Shown one piece after another: positions 25,889 through 35,336 of a DNA stretch of 64,000 nt; position 1 is the first letter of the stretch, and each line of letters starts with the position of its first letter. The DNA lies in NCBI GenBank assembly GCA_965602805.1, contig CBFCZK010000006.1, positions 83,452 to 147,451 of the forward strand, given 5' to 3'. The notes beneath the pieces are model-generated. The model did not search any database. It saw nothing but the letters and a program-made list of their open reading frames with translations, and was not told where the DNA came from. The DNA comes from Thiomicrorhabdus sp965602805. Its GTDB lineage: Bacteria > Pseudomonadota > Gammaproteobacteria > Thiomicrospirales > Thiomicrospiraceae. The position numbers were made by a program, and so were the translations under genes.

Positions 25889-26356
25889 ATGACAGCGCCA
25901 CAAACTGCACAGACAGCTTCAGATAACCTATCCGAGAAAGATGTACTGTTCTATGTATTGAACAGTACTGACCCACAGTCCAGAGAGGCTTTTCTGAACA
26001 AATTACTGAAAAAGATTTGGACAGAAAAACGACGTTGTGATGTGCGTTTTGAATCAGAACAAGATGCACTGCGCTATGATTTAACGCTGTGGAATGCACA
26101 ACCGCAGAGTTTTATCCCACACAGTGTCGCTAAACAAGTGTCGGCATCTATTCAGTTGTATGGTGAACAGATAGCAAAACCTTCACGAGATGTACTCATT
26201 AACTTACACCCGGAATTTCCGAGCGTGTTTGAACAGTATCAAAGAACCATTGAGATACTCGACCAATCCGACTATTTGATACAGATGGGGCGCGAACGCT
26301 GGAAGGCTTACAAAGCCAAAGGCATAGAAGCAACCGTACATAAAATCGGCTTTTAA
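25889..26356 (+). CDS. holC: DNA polymerase III chi subunit
   Basis: A 155-aa HolC family protein. Family blocks are FYVLNSTDPQSREAFLNKLLKKIW near the start, the acidic patch RYDLTLWNAQPQSFIPHS, and C-terminal MGRERWKAYKAKG. Chi links the clamp loader to SSB at the replication fork. It sits directly after pepA, the standard gammaproteobacterial pair, and is followed by a strong terminator. Confidence 0.88.
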   Translation: MTAPQTAQTASDNLSEKDVLFYVLNSTDPQSREAFLNKLLKKIWTEKRRCDVRFESEQDALRYDLTLWNAQPQSFIPHSVAKQVSASIQLYGEQIAKPSRDVLINLHPEFPSVFEQYQRTIEILDQSDYLIQMGRERWKAYKAKGIEATVHKIGF

Positions 26357-26392
26357 AACCGACGATACTTTCACCTATTTGTTTCACCCCAT

Positions 26393-26428
26393 AAAAAACG
26401 GCGAAAGTTACACACTTACGCCGTTTTT
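26393..26428 (+). terminator. Intrinsic terminator of pepA-holC
   Basis: Hairpin CGGCG-A-AAGT/ACTT-A-CGCCG flanked by A6 on the left and T8 on the right. It can serve both convergent directions (holC rightward, the Wzz-like gene leftward). Confidence 0.8.
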
Positions 26429-26459
26429 TTTATTCGCCAGAGACTGAATTCACAATCCT

Positions 26460-26471
26460 ACCAGGCCTGGT
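26460..26471. repeat. Recurrent palindrome ACCAGGCCTGGT (intergenic copy)
   Basis: A perfect 12-bp palindrome in the convergent gap between holC and the Wzz-like gene, just past the terminator. It is one of nine exact copies in the window. Confidence 0.9.
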
Positions 26472-26492
26472 CATTTTCAGATTATCCAGAAA

Positions 26493-27614
26493 CTACGCCA
26501 CGGGTGAAGACTCTAGTCGACGACTTTTAACCGCACGACGAATCAAGGCAATAAAAATACCTAACATTAACCCCAAGACACCTGCGACCGCCAAGATTAA
26601 TGACTTTTTGGGTTTTATTTTATCTCCATAAATTGCAGCTTGGTCAATTGTCACCACCCCAAAATCAGATTTAACAATTTTTAAACTTTGAATCTTTTGT
26701 AACTGCTCTTGTAAGCCACGCAATTCAGGAATGAAGGCATCATCATTTTTTCTCAATTCTAAAACTGTTTTTTCAGCAGCCAATAAATCTGAACCTAGCA
26801 AATAAAGTGCAGAATTATAGGCACTCTCAGTATTTACATTGTTAATATTCAGCGTTGGTCCTGCAGAAACCGGCTTATTAATTCCTAATTGTTGAGTGAT
26901 TATAATCGCTTCATCTAACTGAGCTATTCTATCTAAACGTCTGTCTAAAGCGATTTGTCTAGCACTGGAGACGCGATCATTCAATAAACCTACTCTACTT
27001 TGCTTCTCAGCCATTATCTGCTGATAAAATTTCTGAAGCGTTTTCTGTTCAGCAGTCTGCACCAAATCATTTAAAATTTCAGCCACCTCTTGCTCGGTTA
27101 ACGATAAAGCCAAACTCACATAAACTACTTTAGATAAATCTTTTGCCTTAGGACTTTTCATAGAAAAATCTTTGGTAAATTTAGTAAAAGCTGATTTTTC
27201 AGCTTTGATTTTATCCGTTCCGGATAACTGATTAATATCTGGCTGATAGGTATTTATTAAATGATACTTATCAAAAATAACCTTAAGGGTCTGTCTAGAC
27301 TCTAAGTTGGTTTGAAATTGATTGAATACAGACGTTGGGGTATTTGCACCTGCACCTGCACCCAGCACAATAGACAACTCATTCATCGGCAAAACCTTTT
27401 CAGTTGGCGGCGGTAGTAAATAAGATTCTGACTGATAAACCGGCTGCACACTGAATGCATAAACGGTAGCCAGTAAAATAGTCACTACAAAGCTCAATAA
27501 AATTGTCAATTTCTCTTCTACTAAACCATTCCACAATTCAAACAAGTCAATCTCATCATCATTGCTATTCATATCCCCTGCAGGCTGTGCCTTCAATTTT
27601 GAATCCAAATCCAT
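26493..27614 (-). CDS. Wzz-type polysaccharide chain-length determinant (orphan)
   Basis: A 373-aa polysaccharide co-polymerase. The cytoplasmic N-terminus DDEIDLFELWNGLVEEK is followed by TM1 (about residues 38-58) and the typical QPVYQSESYLLPP. A long periplasmic coiled-coil region comes next, then a Pro-rich C-terminal TM (KPKKSLILAVAGVLGLMLG). There is no kinase domain. Such proteins set the modal length of Wzy-made chains. The gene stands alone between holC and pilT, away from both polysaccharide loci, so its partner could be the Wzy at 1.2-2.3 kb. A Gly/Ala stretch, VLGAGAGANTP, lies in the membrane-proximal domain. Confidence 0.85.
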   Translation of the reverse strand: MDLDSKLKAQPAGDMNSNDDEIDLFELWNGLVEEKLTILLSFVVTILLATVYAFSVQPVYQSESYLLPPPTEKVLPMNELSIVLGAGAGANTPTSVFNQFQTNLESRQTLKVIFDKYHLINTYQPDINQLSGTDKIKAEKSAFTKFTKDFSMKSPKAKDLSKVVYVSLALSLTEQEVAEILNDLVQTAEQKTLQKFYQQIMAEKQSRVGLLNDRVSSARQIALDRRLDRIAQLDEAIIITQQLGINKPVSAGPTLNINNVNTESAYNSALYLLGSDLLAAEKTVLELRKNDDAFIPELRGLQEQLQKIQSLKIVKSDFGVVTIDQAAIYGDKIKPKKSLILAVAGVLGLMLGIFIALIRRAVKSRRLESSPVA

Positions 27615-27779
27615 TTTTAACCTTTAAATACTTTTAAGCATAATTTTTCAAACACATTATACAGAACTAACTCATTCATTCGTAAAGAAGCCCCGCCATA
27701 AAATAGTTTTAGTTCTTTTTAGTGCTTTGATTCCCTATAATGAATAAAGTTTCTCATTAAAAATGAAAGGACAGATTTC

Positions 27780-28817
27780 ATGGAAATTACAGAATTATTG
27801 GAATTCAGCGTGCAACAAGGTGCATCTGATTTACATCTTTCCACCGGACAACCCCCTATTATTCGTAAGGATGGGGATGTGCAACGTATTGATGCGCCGA
27901 GTTTCGATTCGGAAGAGTTACAAACCATGATTTATGATGTTATGAATGATGAGCAGCGCCGCGGATTTGAATCCGAGCTTGAGGCGGATTTTTCGTTTGA
28001 GTTGCCAAAAATAGCCCGATTCAGAGCGAATGTTTTTCAGCAGAATCGAGGCATCTCTGCGGTATTCAGAACCATCCCAAGCCAGGTCCTGACTTTAGAG
28101 GACCTCGCAGCTCCGGCTATCTTTAAAGACATTTCCAGTTTTCCTCGAGGTTTAGTGTTAGTGACTGGCCCAACAGGTTCAGGTAAGTCAACGACCCTAG
28201 CGGCAATGGTCGATTACGTTAATAAAACCATGCCTGCGCATGTTCTAACCGTAGAAGACCCCATAGAATTTGTCCACGAACCCATCCGTTGCTTAATTAA
28301 TCAGCGTGAAGTTCACCGGCATACCAAGAGCTTCAACAACGCCTTACGTTCGGCACTGCGTGAAGATCCTGATGTTATCCTGGTCGGAGAATTACGTGAT
28401 TTAGAAACCATTCGTTTAGCTTTAACGGCTGCTGAAACCGGACATTTGGTCTTTGGTACCCTACACACCAGTTCTGCGGCAAAAACCATTGACCGTATTA
28501 TTGATGTCTTTCCCGCTGAAGAAAAAGAGATGGTGCGTTCCATGCTTTCAGAATCATTACAAGCGGTTATTTCACAAGCCCTTTTGAAAAAAACCACGGG
28601 TGGCAGAATTGCGGTTCATGAAATCATGCTTGCTAATTCAGCGATTCGTAACTTGATTCGCGAAGCTAAGATTCCACAAATGTACTCGGTGATTCAGACT
28701 TCGACACAAATCGGCATGCAAACCCTTGATCAAAACCTGAAAGACCTGGTCAATAAAGGATTGATCACGCTGGAAGATGCGCGTTCAAAAGCAGCCAATA
28801 AAGCGACTTTTAAATAA
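27780..28817 (+). CDS. pilT: Type IV pilus retraction ATPase PilT
   Basis: A 345-aa secretion ATPase of normal PilT length. It starts MEITELLEFSVQQGASDLHLS, then has Walker A GPTGSGKSTTLA, Asp box VEDPIEFVH, Walker B DPDVILVGELRD and a His box TGHLVFGTLHT. AIRNLIREAKIPQMYSVIQT matches the C-terminal AIRNLIRE motif needed for retraction. It powers pilus retraction for twitching and DNA uptake. pilU follows 17 bp later. Confidence 0.96.
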   Translation: MEITELLEFSVQQGASDLHLSTGQPPIIRKDGDVQRIDAPSFDSEELQTMIYDVMNDEQRRGFESELEADFSFELPKIARFRANVFQQNRGISAVFRTIPSQVLTLEDLAAPAIFKDISSFPRGLVLVTGPTGSGKSTTLAAMVDYVNKTMPAHVLTVEDPIEFVHEPIRCLINQREVHRHTKSFNNALRSALREDPDVILVGELRDLETIRLALTAAETGHLVFGTLHTSSAAKTIDRIIDVFPAEEKEMVRSMLSESLQAVISQALLKKTTGGRIAVHEIMLANSAIRNLIREAKIPQMYSVIQTSTQIGMQTLDQNLKDLVNKGLITLEDARSKAANKATFK

Positions 28818-28834
28818 TCAATGGAGCTTTCAAA

Positions 28835-29986
28835 ATGAATACTGATAACCTGTCTAATTTACAAAAGCTGTTAGTGCATTTTTCCCAACAAGGGGGTTCT
28901 GATCTTTTCATCACGGCTGGACGTCCGGCCACCATGAAGAAAGACCGACATTTGGTTAGTCTTACCGAGGATAAGCTCACACCAGACATGGTGACTAAGC
29001 TTTGCTTAGAACTCATGAATCACGATCAATTGTCAATCTACCAGAATACGCAGGAATGTAATTTTGCCTATCACATTCCAAGAATTGCACGATACCGAGT
29101 CAATGTCTTTGTGCAACGTGGTAGTGCGGGCATGGTAATTCGTTCAGTGCATACTGAAATACCGAATTTTGAATCGTTAAGCTTACCACCAGTTCTAAAA
29201 GAAAGCATTATGGACAAAAATGGCTTAATTTTAATTGTCGGCGGCACCGGTTCAGGTAAATCCACCACCCTTGCTAGTTTGGTTGATTTGCGTAACCGAG
29301 AGCGAGAAGGTCATATCATCACCATTGAAGACCCGATTGAGTTTGTTCATTCCCATAAAAAATCAATCGTCACCCAGCGAGAAGTCGGGGTGGACACTGA
29401 CTCTTATGCCAGTGCGCTTAAAAACACGCTCAGACAAGCACCTGATGTTATCCTTATTGGGGAGATTCGCGCCAGAGAGACAATGGAACATGCTATTGCT
29501 TTCGCAGAGACGGGACATTTATGTCTATCCACACTGCATGCTAACAATACCAACCAAACGCTTGATCGTATCGTCAATTTCTTCCCGGCGGATCACCGTG
29601 CGCATATTCTGATGGATTTATCGATCAACTTAAGGGCTGTCGTCTCCCAACGCCTCATTCCTAAAATTGGCGGTGGATTGATTGCTGCGGTTGAAGTTTT
29701 AATCAATACACCACGTATGTCTGAACTGATTTTCAAAGGTAAGGTCTCAGAAATCAAACAACTGATGCAAACCTCACAAATAGCGGGCATGCAAACATTT
29801 GACAGTGCCCTATTTGACTTATACGAGAAAGAACTCATCACCTATGAAGATGCTTTGCGCGGTGCTGACTCGATGAATGACCTTCGTCTGAATATTAAAT
29901 TGAATAGCAAACTACCATTACCGAACGGAATGGACAAAGAGACCTCCGCAGAAAAACCGCAATTTAACCTGCGTTCTGAAGAGTAG
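28835..29986 (+). CDS. pilU: PilU, accessory pilus retraction ATPase
   Basis: A 383-aa PilT paralogue. Walker A is GGTGSGKSTTLA, the Asp box IEDPIEFVHS and Walker B APDVILIGEIR. It has PilU's longer C-terminus (EELITYEDALRGADSMNDLRLNIKL) and lacks the PilT AIRNLIRE motif, as expected. It boosts PilT-driven retraction. It is in operon with pilT. Confidence 0.95.
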   Translation: MNTDNLSNLQKLLVHFSQQGGSDLFITAGRPATMKKDRHLVSLTEDKLTPDMVTKLCLELMNHDQLSIYQNTQECNFAYHIPRIARYRVNVFVQRGSAGMVIRSVHTEIPNFESLSLPPVLKESIMDKNGLILIVGGTGSGKSTTLASLVDLRNREREGHIITIEDPIEFVHSHKKSIVTQREVGVDTDSYASALKNTLRQAPDVILIGEIRARETMEHAIAFAETGHLCLSTLHANNTNQTLDRIVNFFPADHRAHILMDLSINLRAVVSQRLIPKIGGGLIAAVEVLINTPRMSELIFKGKVSEIKQLMQTSQIAGMQTFDSALFDLYEKELITYEDALRGADSMNDLRLNIKLNSKLPLPNGMDKETSAEKPQFNLRSEE

Positions 29987-30098
29987 TCTCCTTTGTACTC
30001 TTAATCCTATGCTCGCATTGGCGGTAAACTTGCCAAGCTTAGGGAGTAAGTTTCAACGTACTCCCTAAAAACTCATGAACGCGTTTAAATACCATACG

Positions 30099-32132
30099 CT
30101 AGCGTAAATCACCAATTCCAACCATATTGGCTTTCAGTGACTTAACTTCATCTCTAAGCTGAGCCGCCGTCTCAAAATCCAATTCTTTAGCGGCTTTATA
30201 CATTTGCTTCTCTAGCTTTTTCAACTGACTCAAAAGTTCTGCATGTGAAAGGGGTTTCTGAGGTGCACTATATTCCCCCCTTTTTTCCGCGACTTTCTGA
30301 GATTGACCAGGCCTGGTCGGTTTAGAAGCATACGGAGAACCTTCTAAAATATCACTGACCTTCTTATTCAAACCTTGCGGTGTAATGCCTTTTTCCAGAT
30401 TATATGCAATCTGCATCTCACGGCGACGCCCCGTCTCATCAATCGCAGTTTTCATCGACTTGGTAATTTTATCGGCATACAAAATGGCCTTACCTTCTAC
30501 ATTTCGGGCGGCACGACCGATGGTTTGAATCAACGCGCGTTCAGAACGTAAAAACCCCTCTTTATCCGCATCTAAAATGGCCACCAAAGCCACTTCAGGG
30601 ATATCCAACCCTTCTCGCAATAAGTTAATACCGATGAGTACATCGAACTCACCTAGGCGCAGATCTCGAATGATTTCGATTCGTTCCACCGTATCAATAT
30701 CTGAATGTAAATAACGCACCCGTACTCCGTGATCTTCAAAATATTCAGTCAGATTCTCTGACATGCGCTTTGTCAAAGTCGTTACTAAAATACGTTGACC
30801 GGCTTCTGCACGCCAACGAATTTCACCCAACAAATCGTCCACCTGGGTCAACGCAGGACGAACTTCAATAATCGGATCTAACAACCCTGTCGGGCGCACC
30901 ACTTGCTGCACCATGGTTGAGCAGTGTTCGGCTTCGTATTTACCCGGCGTGGCCGATACAAAAATAGCTTGTGGCATAGCACGCTCGAACTCTTCAAACA
31001 TCATAGGTCGATTGTCCATCGCCGATGGCAATCTAAAACCGTAAGTGACCAAGTTCTCTTTACGGGAGCGATCCCCTTTATACATACCGCCAATTTGCGG
31101 AATGGTAACGTGGCTTTCATCAATCACAAGTAGCGAATTTTTAGGAAAATAGTCCATTAAGGTCGGTGGTGCTTGCCCTGCTTCACGTTTAGACAAGTAA
31201 CGTGAATAGTTCTCAATCCCTTGGCAATAACCCAATTCCACCATCATTTCGATGTCTAATCGAGTTCGTTCCTCTAGGCGCTGTGCCTCAACGAGCTTAC
31301 TCATGGAACGCAATTCCGCCAAACGCTCGACCAGTTCAACTTTAACGTGCTCGACCATCTCCAACACCCGTTCTCGAGGCGTCACATAATGCGATTTAGG
31401 ATAGACAGTGGCTCGAGTTGGCCGTGACAAAACCTCACCCGTGAGCGGATCAAACCAAGAGATGCTCTCGACTTCGTCATCAAACAATTCGATTCGAAGC
31501 GCATACTCCTCCGCTTCAGCAGGGAAAATATCGATTACATCGCCGCGCACGCGAAAGCTACCCCGCCACAGTTCGATATCATTACGGTTATATTGCATGG
31601 AAATCAGTCTGGCTAAAATATCGCGTTGCGCAATGCTATCCCCCAAACGAATTTGGAGAATCATCTTCAAATACATTTCAGGGTCGCCTAAGCCATAAAT
31701 TGCAGAAACGGTAGCAATCAAAATAACATCTTCACGCTCTAGCAAGGCTTTGGTCGCGGACAAACGTAGCTGCTCTATCTGTTCATTGACCGAGGAATCT
31801 TTTGAAATATAGGTATCAGAAGCCGGAACATAGGCCTCGGGCTGATAATAATCGTAATAGGAGACAAAGTATTCAACGGCATTATTAGGAAAGAAACTCT
31901 TCATCTCCCCATACAGTTGTGCCGCCAAGGTTTTGTTATGAGCAATAATAATCGTTGGGCGTTGTACCTGCTGAACCACATTGGCAATGGTAAAAGTTTT
32001 ACCCGAGCCCGTCACCCCAAGAAGGGTCTGATAGGCTTCACCATCCGTCAATCCTTCAACCAATTGTGCAATGGCAGCCGGCTGATCTCCATTGGGTGAG
32101 TACTGAGAAACTAATTCAAACGCTTTAGACAC
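30099..32132 (-). CDS. uvrB: Excinuclease ABC subunit B
   Basis: A 677-aa UvrB of normal length. Walker A is GVTGSGKTFTIANV, the beta-hairpin region YYDYYQPEAYVP, and the helicase motifs include DESHVTIPQ and IGINLLREGLDIPE. The C-terminal UVR domain is KKLEKQMYKAAKELDFETAAQLRDEV. It verifies DNA damage and loads UvrC. The start codon is GTG at 32132. A perfect copy of the recurrent palindrome sits at 30306-30317 in the variable linker before the UVR domain, coding T-R-P-G. Confidence 0.97.
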   Translation of the reverse strand: MSKAFELVSQYSPNGDQPAAIAQLVEGLTDGEAYQTLLGVTGSGKTFTIANVVQQVQRPTIIIAHNKTLAAQLYGEMKSFFPNNAVEYFVSYYDYYQPEAYVPASDTYISKDSSVNEQIEQLRLSATKALLEREDVILIATVSAIYGLGDPEMYLKMILQIRLGDSIAQRDILARLISMQYNRNDIELWRGSFRVRGDVIDIFPAEAEEYALRIELFDDEVESISWFDPLTGEVLSRPTRATVYPKSHYVTPRERVLEMVEHVKVELVERLAELRSMSKLVEAQRLEERTRLDIEMMVELGYCQGIENYSRYLSKREAGQAPPTLMDYFPKNSLLVIDESHVTIPQIGGMYKGDRSRKENLVTYGFRLPSAMDNRPMMFEEFERAMPQAIFVSATPGKYEAEHCSTMVQQVVRPTGLLDPIIEVRPALTQVDDLLGEIRWRAEAGQRILVTTLTKRMSENLTEYFEDHGVRVRYLHSDIDTVERIEIIRDLRLGEFDVLIGINLLREGLDIPEVALVAILDADKEGFLRSERALIQTIGRAARNVEGKAILYADKITKSMKTAIDETGRRREMQIAYNLEKGITPQGLNKKVSDILEGSPYASKPTRPGQSQKVAEKRGEYSAPQKPLSHAELLSQLKKLEKQMYKAAKELDFETAAQLRDEVKSLKANMVGIGDLR
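30306..30317. repeat. Recurrent palindrome ACCAGGCCTGGT (in uvrB)
   Basis: Perfect copy, flanked by G and C. Read in the uvrB frame as ACC-AGG-CCT-GGT. Confidence 0.9.
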
Positions 32133-32286
32133 AATTATTCCTTTAAAAACCCAGGTAAAATCCAGTAGAATAGAATGAATTACTAATTAAGCAGCGCACT
32201 TGATTCTACAAAGACTTTGTCCTGGCTTTTATGCCAAACAAAAGACGTATTATACAAGTTCATTCATTCGCGGAGAAATTCAATCA

Positions 32287-33471
32287 ATGGCTAGTTTATC
32301 TGATCGTGTTAATCGAGTTAAACCTTCCCTCACTCTTGTAATCACAGCCAAAGCAGCTGAGTTAAAACGCGCGGGTAAAGACATTATTAGCCTCGGTGCT
32401 GGCGAGCCAGATTTTGATACCCCTGAACATATCAAAGCGGCGGGCATATCGGCTATTCAAAACGGCCAAACTCGCTATACCGCCGTTGATGGAACGCCTG
32501 ATTTAAAAGAAGCCATTCAAGCCAAATTTAAACGTGATAACGGTTTAGATTTTGCCATGAACCAAATTTTGGTTTCTTCTGGTGGTAAGCAAAGTTTCTT
32601 CAACCTCTGCCAAGCGGTTTTAAATGATGGCGATGAAGTCATTATCCCAGCGCCTTATTGGGTCTCTTATCCAGATATGGCACTCCTAGCGGGTGGCGAG
32701 CCGATTATTATTGAAGCCGGTATAGAGCAATGTTTTAAAATCACTGCAAGCCAACTTGCCGATGCGATTACCCCTAAGACTAAAATGTTAGTGCTTAATA
32801 GCCCTTCAAATCCAACGGGCGCAGTCTACACGGCTGATGAGCTTAAAGCGTTAGGGGATGTTTTAGTTCAGCATCCAAACATCATCATTGCATCAGATGA
32901 TATGTATGAGCACATTATGATTAGCGATATGCCTTTTACCAATATATTGGAAGTGTGTCCTGAGTTAACAGACCGTACAGTGGTGATGAATGGCGTATCA
33001 AAAGCCTACTCTATGACCGGTTGGCGAATTGGATACGCAGGCGGTCCGTCAGAGATTATTACAGGAATGCGCAAGGTACAATCACAAAGCACCTCTAATC
33101 CGTGTTCGATCTCTCAGGCCGCTGCTGTAGAAGCCCTGAATGGTTCACAAGAGTGCATTCAAACCATGTTGGTCGAATTCAAAAAGCGTCATACGTTTGT
33201 AGTCGAAAGAATCAATCAAATCCCGGGATTTAAATGCATTGAAGCGGATGGTGCTTTTTACGCCTTTATGGATGTTTCTGAAGCATTAGAGATGAAAGAT
33301 ATGGTAAACGATGCTGACTTATCAACCGCCCTTTTAGAGGACAAATTAGTCGCCGTTGTGCCAGGTTCCGCATTTGGCGCAGACAAACATTTACGTATCT
33401 CTTTCGCCACTAGCATGGAAAACTTGGTGAATGCATTAGATCGTATTGATGCATTTATGCAGGGTAAATAA
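32287..33471 (+). CDS. Aspartate aminotransferase (class I, AspB type)
   Basis: A 394-aa fold-type I PLP aminotransferase. AGEPDFDTPEHI is near the N-terminus, NSPSNPTGAVYT follows, SDDMYEHI holds the pyridine-contacting Asp, and NGVSKAYSMTGWRIGY carries the PLP lysine. LRISFATS gives the substrate-binding Arg. It transfers the amino group between aspartate and glutamate. The frame opens upstream at 32200, but the ATG at 32287, with GGAG 11 bp before it, gives the family start MASLSDRVNRVKPS. It is divergent from uvrB and followed by a strong terminator. Confidence 0.9.
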   Translation: MASLSDRVNRVKPSLTLVITAKAAELKRAGKDIISLGAGEPDFDTPEHIKAAGISAIQNGQTRYTAVDGTPDLKEAIQAKFKRDNGLDFAMNQILVSSGGKQSFFNLCQAVLNDGDEVIIPAPYWVSYPDMALLAGGEPIIIEAGIEQCFKITASQLADAITPKTKMLVLNSPSNPTGAVYTADELKALGDVLVQHPNIIIASDDMYEHIMISDMPFTNILEVCPELTDRTVVMNGVSKAYSMTGWRIGYAGGPSEIITGMRKVQSQSTSNPCSISQAAAVEALNGSQECIQTMLVEFKKRHTFVVERINQIPGFKCIEADGAFYAFMDVSEALEMKDMVNDADLSTALLEDKLVAVVPGSAFGADKHLRISFATSMENLVNALDRIDAFMQGK

Positions 33472-33520
33472 CCCTAAACAAATGTAGACAAGTCTATTTC
33501 GAGCTGATTATCGCTTTATA

Positions 33521-33562
33521 AAAAAATCCCCGTTGATATTTTTATCAACGGGGATTTTTTTT
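33521..33562. terminator. Strong bidirectional terminator
   Basis: Eighteen-base perfect stem AAAAAATCCCCGTTGATA / TATCAACGGGGATTTTTT with a TTTT loop, 50 bp after the aminotransferase stop. Confidence 0.85.
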
Positions 33563-33605
33563 GAATTCGATTAACCATCTACATAAAGTCAAGTTTTAAG
33601 ATCGT

Positions 33606-33656
33606 GGGCAGAGTCAAAACTGTTTAACCCCCGGCTATAAGACAGTATCTGACCCC
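33606..33656. repeat. REP-like element, diverged copy 1
   Basis: A 51-bp unit running from GGGCAGAGTC through GGCTATAAG to ATCTGACCCC. It aligns along its length with the unit at 33797-33848. It is part of a repeat cluster filling the 443-bp gene-free stretch 33472-33914. Confidence 0.6.
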
Positions 33657-33677
33657 AAACTACAAACTATTCCGCCC

Positions 33678-33764
33678 GTCATTGCGAGAAAAGCGAAGCA
33701 ATCCATGATTCACGTCTAAGCCACGAGCCATGGATTGCCACGTCACTTTATTGCTCGCAATGAC
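33678..33764. repeat. GTCATTGCGAG inverted-repeat element (87 bp)
   Basis: Bounded by GTCATTGCGAG and its exact complement CTCGCAATGAC, with internal complementary CAATCCATG and CATGGATTG. It belongs to a widespread class of hairpin-forming interspersed elements. The second copy in the window is at 45900-45998. Confidence 0.75.
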
Positions 33765-33796
33765 AAAACCCGAACACTCATGCATTACGAAAATCG

Positions 33797-33848
33797 GGGA
33801 CAGAGTAAGAACGGTTTGACCCCGGACTATAAGTTATTACTCTGTCCC
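33797..33848. repeat. REP-like element, copy 2 with perfect 12-bp ends
   Basis: GGGACAGAGTAA at 33797-33808 pairs exactly with TTACTCTGTCCC at 33837-33848. The interior contains GACCCCGGACTATAAG, shared with copy 1. From general knowledge, similar palindromes are mobilised by Y1 (RAYT) transposases; none is encoded here. Confidence 0.7.
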
Positions 33849-33914
33849 AAAACGACCTTATCAAAGGGTTAAATGATTTAGGACAAACTTTTTCTGAGTA
33901 CAGAATAAACTTGT

Positions 33915-34883
33915 TTAAAGTGCATCCCTCACCCGTAAAAACACCGGAAATCGTGGCAGGCCTTTTTTCGTTAAACCAATATGTTGAAAAGTGATAATCT
34001 CTCCGACTTCCGGTGGATGAGATCTTTGTAAATCGCTCAAGCCACTGCCTATTTTTATCAATCTATCATCTGGCTGGGTTAAATCACCGAACTGACCATC
34101 CACAATTTCACACTTTAAAGCCCCAACTTTATTGAGATACTTACCCTTGCCTGGTGTATAGCCTTTTACCTGACACTCAGCATCTTGCTTGAATTTCACT
34201 TTTAAGGCATCACTCGAACGCCCTGCATGATATAAACTTTGTGGGTTTCTGACCACTAACCCCTCTCCACCTAACGTTATAACACGCTGTAGTTCAGCTT
34301 GTAATTGAGAGTCATTACTTATCTCAACTTGCTCAACGATGCGTAAATAAGGCGCAGGAAAATGCGTTAAATACAGATTCAAAATATTCATACGCGACAA
34401 AAGACCGTCGGCTTGGTTAGGCAGTTCAAAAATCTGATAAGTGATGGATTGCCACCCCTTATGAGCCGTTTGTTTATTAACAATGGAAACAGTATCCTCG
34501 AATTGATTACGCCCTAACCACAATTCGCCATCCAGCTCGAAGGGTGGGAAGTTTTCAGTAAACCAGGCGGGCACAGCAAATGCTTTACCACTGCGACTCA
34601 TTAACTGCCTGCCATTCCAATAAGCACGCACCCCATCCAGTTTTTCACTCATTAGCCAACCATTGACATTTTGTCCAGGCGCATATTCTTTTAACAACAA
34701 TAAATCAGGCACGAACGGGGAAGCTTTTGAAGATGATAAGTGATGTTGAGTAGTGGCTTTGGAGTGGTCACCAACTCTTAAATCGCTCGGATTTAAATCA
34801 TTGGCATTCACAGGCAACCAGCAACATAAAATGCTCAGCAATATGACCAGGCCCGGTAGATTAAATTTACAATTTGAATGCAT
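33915..34883 (-). CDS. ligE: Periplasmic ATP-dependent DNA ligase (LigE type)
   Basis: A 322-aa minimal ATP-dependent ligase. It has an N-terminal hydrophobic signal-like segment (LPGLVILLSILCCWLPVNA), so export is likely. Motif I is SEKLDGVRAYW (adenylated Lys). Motif III-like FELDGELWLGR, EGLVVRNP and DALKVKFK (motif V) follow, then an OB domain ending FPVFLRVRDAL. LigE enzymes are periplasmic and are thought to repair incoming DNA during natural transformation. The neighbouring comEA gene fits this. A one-mismatch palindrome copy lies within the signal peptide at 34846-34857. Confidence 0.88.
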   Translation of the reverse strand: MHSNCKFNLPGLVILLSILCCWLPVNANDLNPSDLRVGDHSKATTQHHLSSSKASPFVPDLLLLKEYAPGQNVNGWLMSEKLDGVRAYWNGRQLMSRSGKAFAVPAWFTENFPPFELDGELWLGRNQFEDTVSIVNKQTAHKGWQSITYQIFELPNQADGLLSRMNILNLYLTHFPAPYLRIVEQVEISNDSQLQAELQRVITLGGEGLVVRNPQSLYHAGRSSDALKVKFKQDAECQVKGYTPGKGKYLNKVGALKCEIVDGQFGDLTQPDDRLIKIGSGLSDLQRSHPPEVGEIITFQHIGLTKKGLPRFPVFLRVRDAL

Positions 34884-35024
34884 CTTTCATACTCATTTAG
34901 TGAATGATTTGGGTTAGTGTTAGTACCGATTTCTGTGAATTCGGTTGCTGGTGAAAATACCACACAGAAAACCTCCATGCAGACTTTAAACCGAATACCA
35001 CAAACAAAAAAGCCCAATCAAATG

Positions 35025-35036
35025 ACCAGGCCTGGT
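35025..35036. repeat. Recurrent palindrome ACCAGGCCTGGT (between comEA and ligE)
   Basis: Perfect copy preceded by G, in the intergenic space between the two competence-type genes. Confidence 0.9.
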
Positions 35037-35066
35037 GAGAATTATTAAACTTTTTATTTCATTCGA

Positions 35067-35336
35067 TTATTTTGATTTATCCATCTTGAACACTAAATCC
35101 ATTTTAATCTTGTCCAGAGTTTTCTCACCAATACCTTTCACCTGTAAAAGGTCTTCTGGTTTTGTGCAATGTGTCGCTTTACATAATGTAGAAATCGCAG
35201 CCGCTTTGACTGGACCTATACCACTCAACGCAGCAGAAATCTCTTCATCTGAAGCAGTATTAACATTAACCGGACTTGCCAACACACTGGCACTAAAAGT
35301 AAACAACGCTATTAATAGACTATTTTTCAACAACAT
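35067..35336 (-). CDS. comEA: ComEA-like helix-hairpin-helix DNA-uptake protein
   Basis: An 89-aa protein. A Sec signal peptide (LLIALFTFSASVLA) precedes the ComEA signature VNVNTASDEEISAALSGIGPVKAAAI and a second hairpin LLQVKGIGEKTLDKIK. These two helix-hairpin-helix motifs bind DNA without sequence preference. Periplasmic ComEA ratchets transforming DNA through the outer membrane. It lies upstream of ligE in the same direction. Confidence 0.88.
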   Translation of the reverse strand: MLLKNSLLIALFTFSASVLASPVNVNTASDEEISAALSGIGPVKAAAISTLCKATHCTKPEDLLQVKGIGEKTLDKIKMDLVFKMDKSK

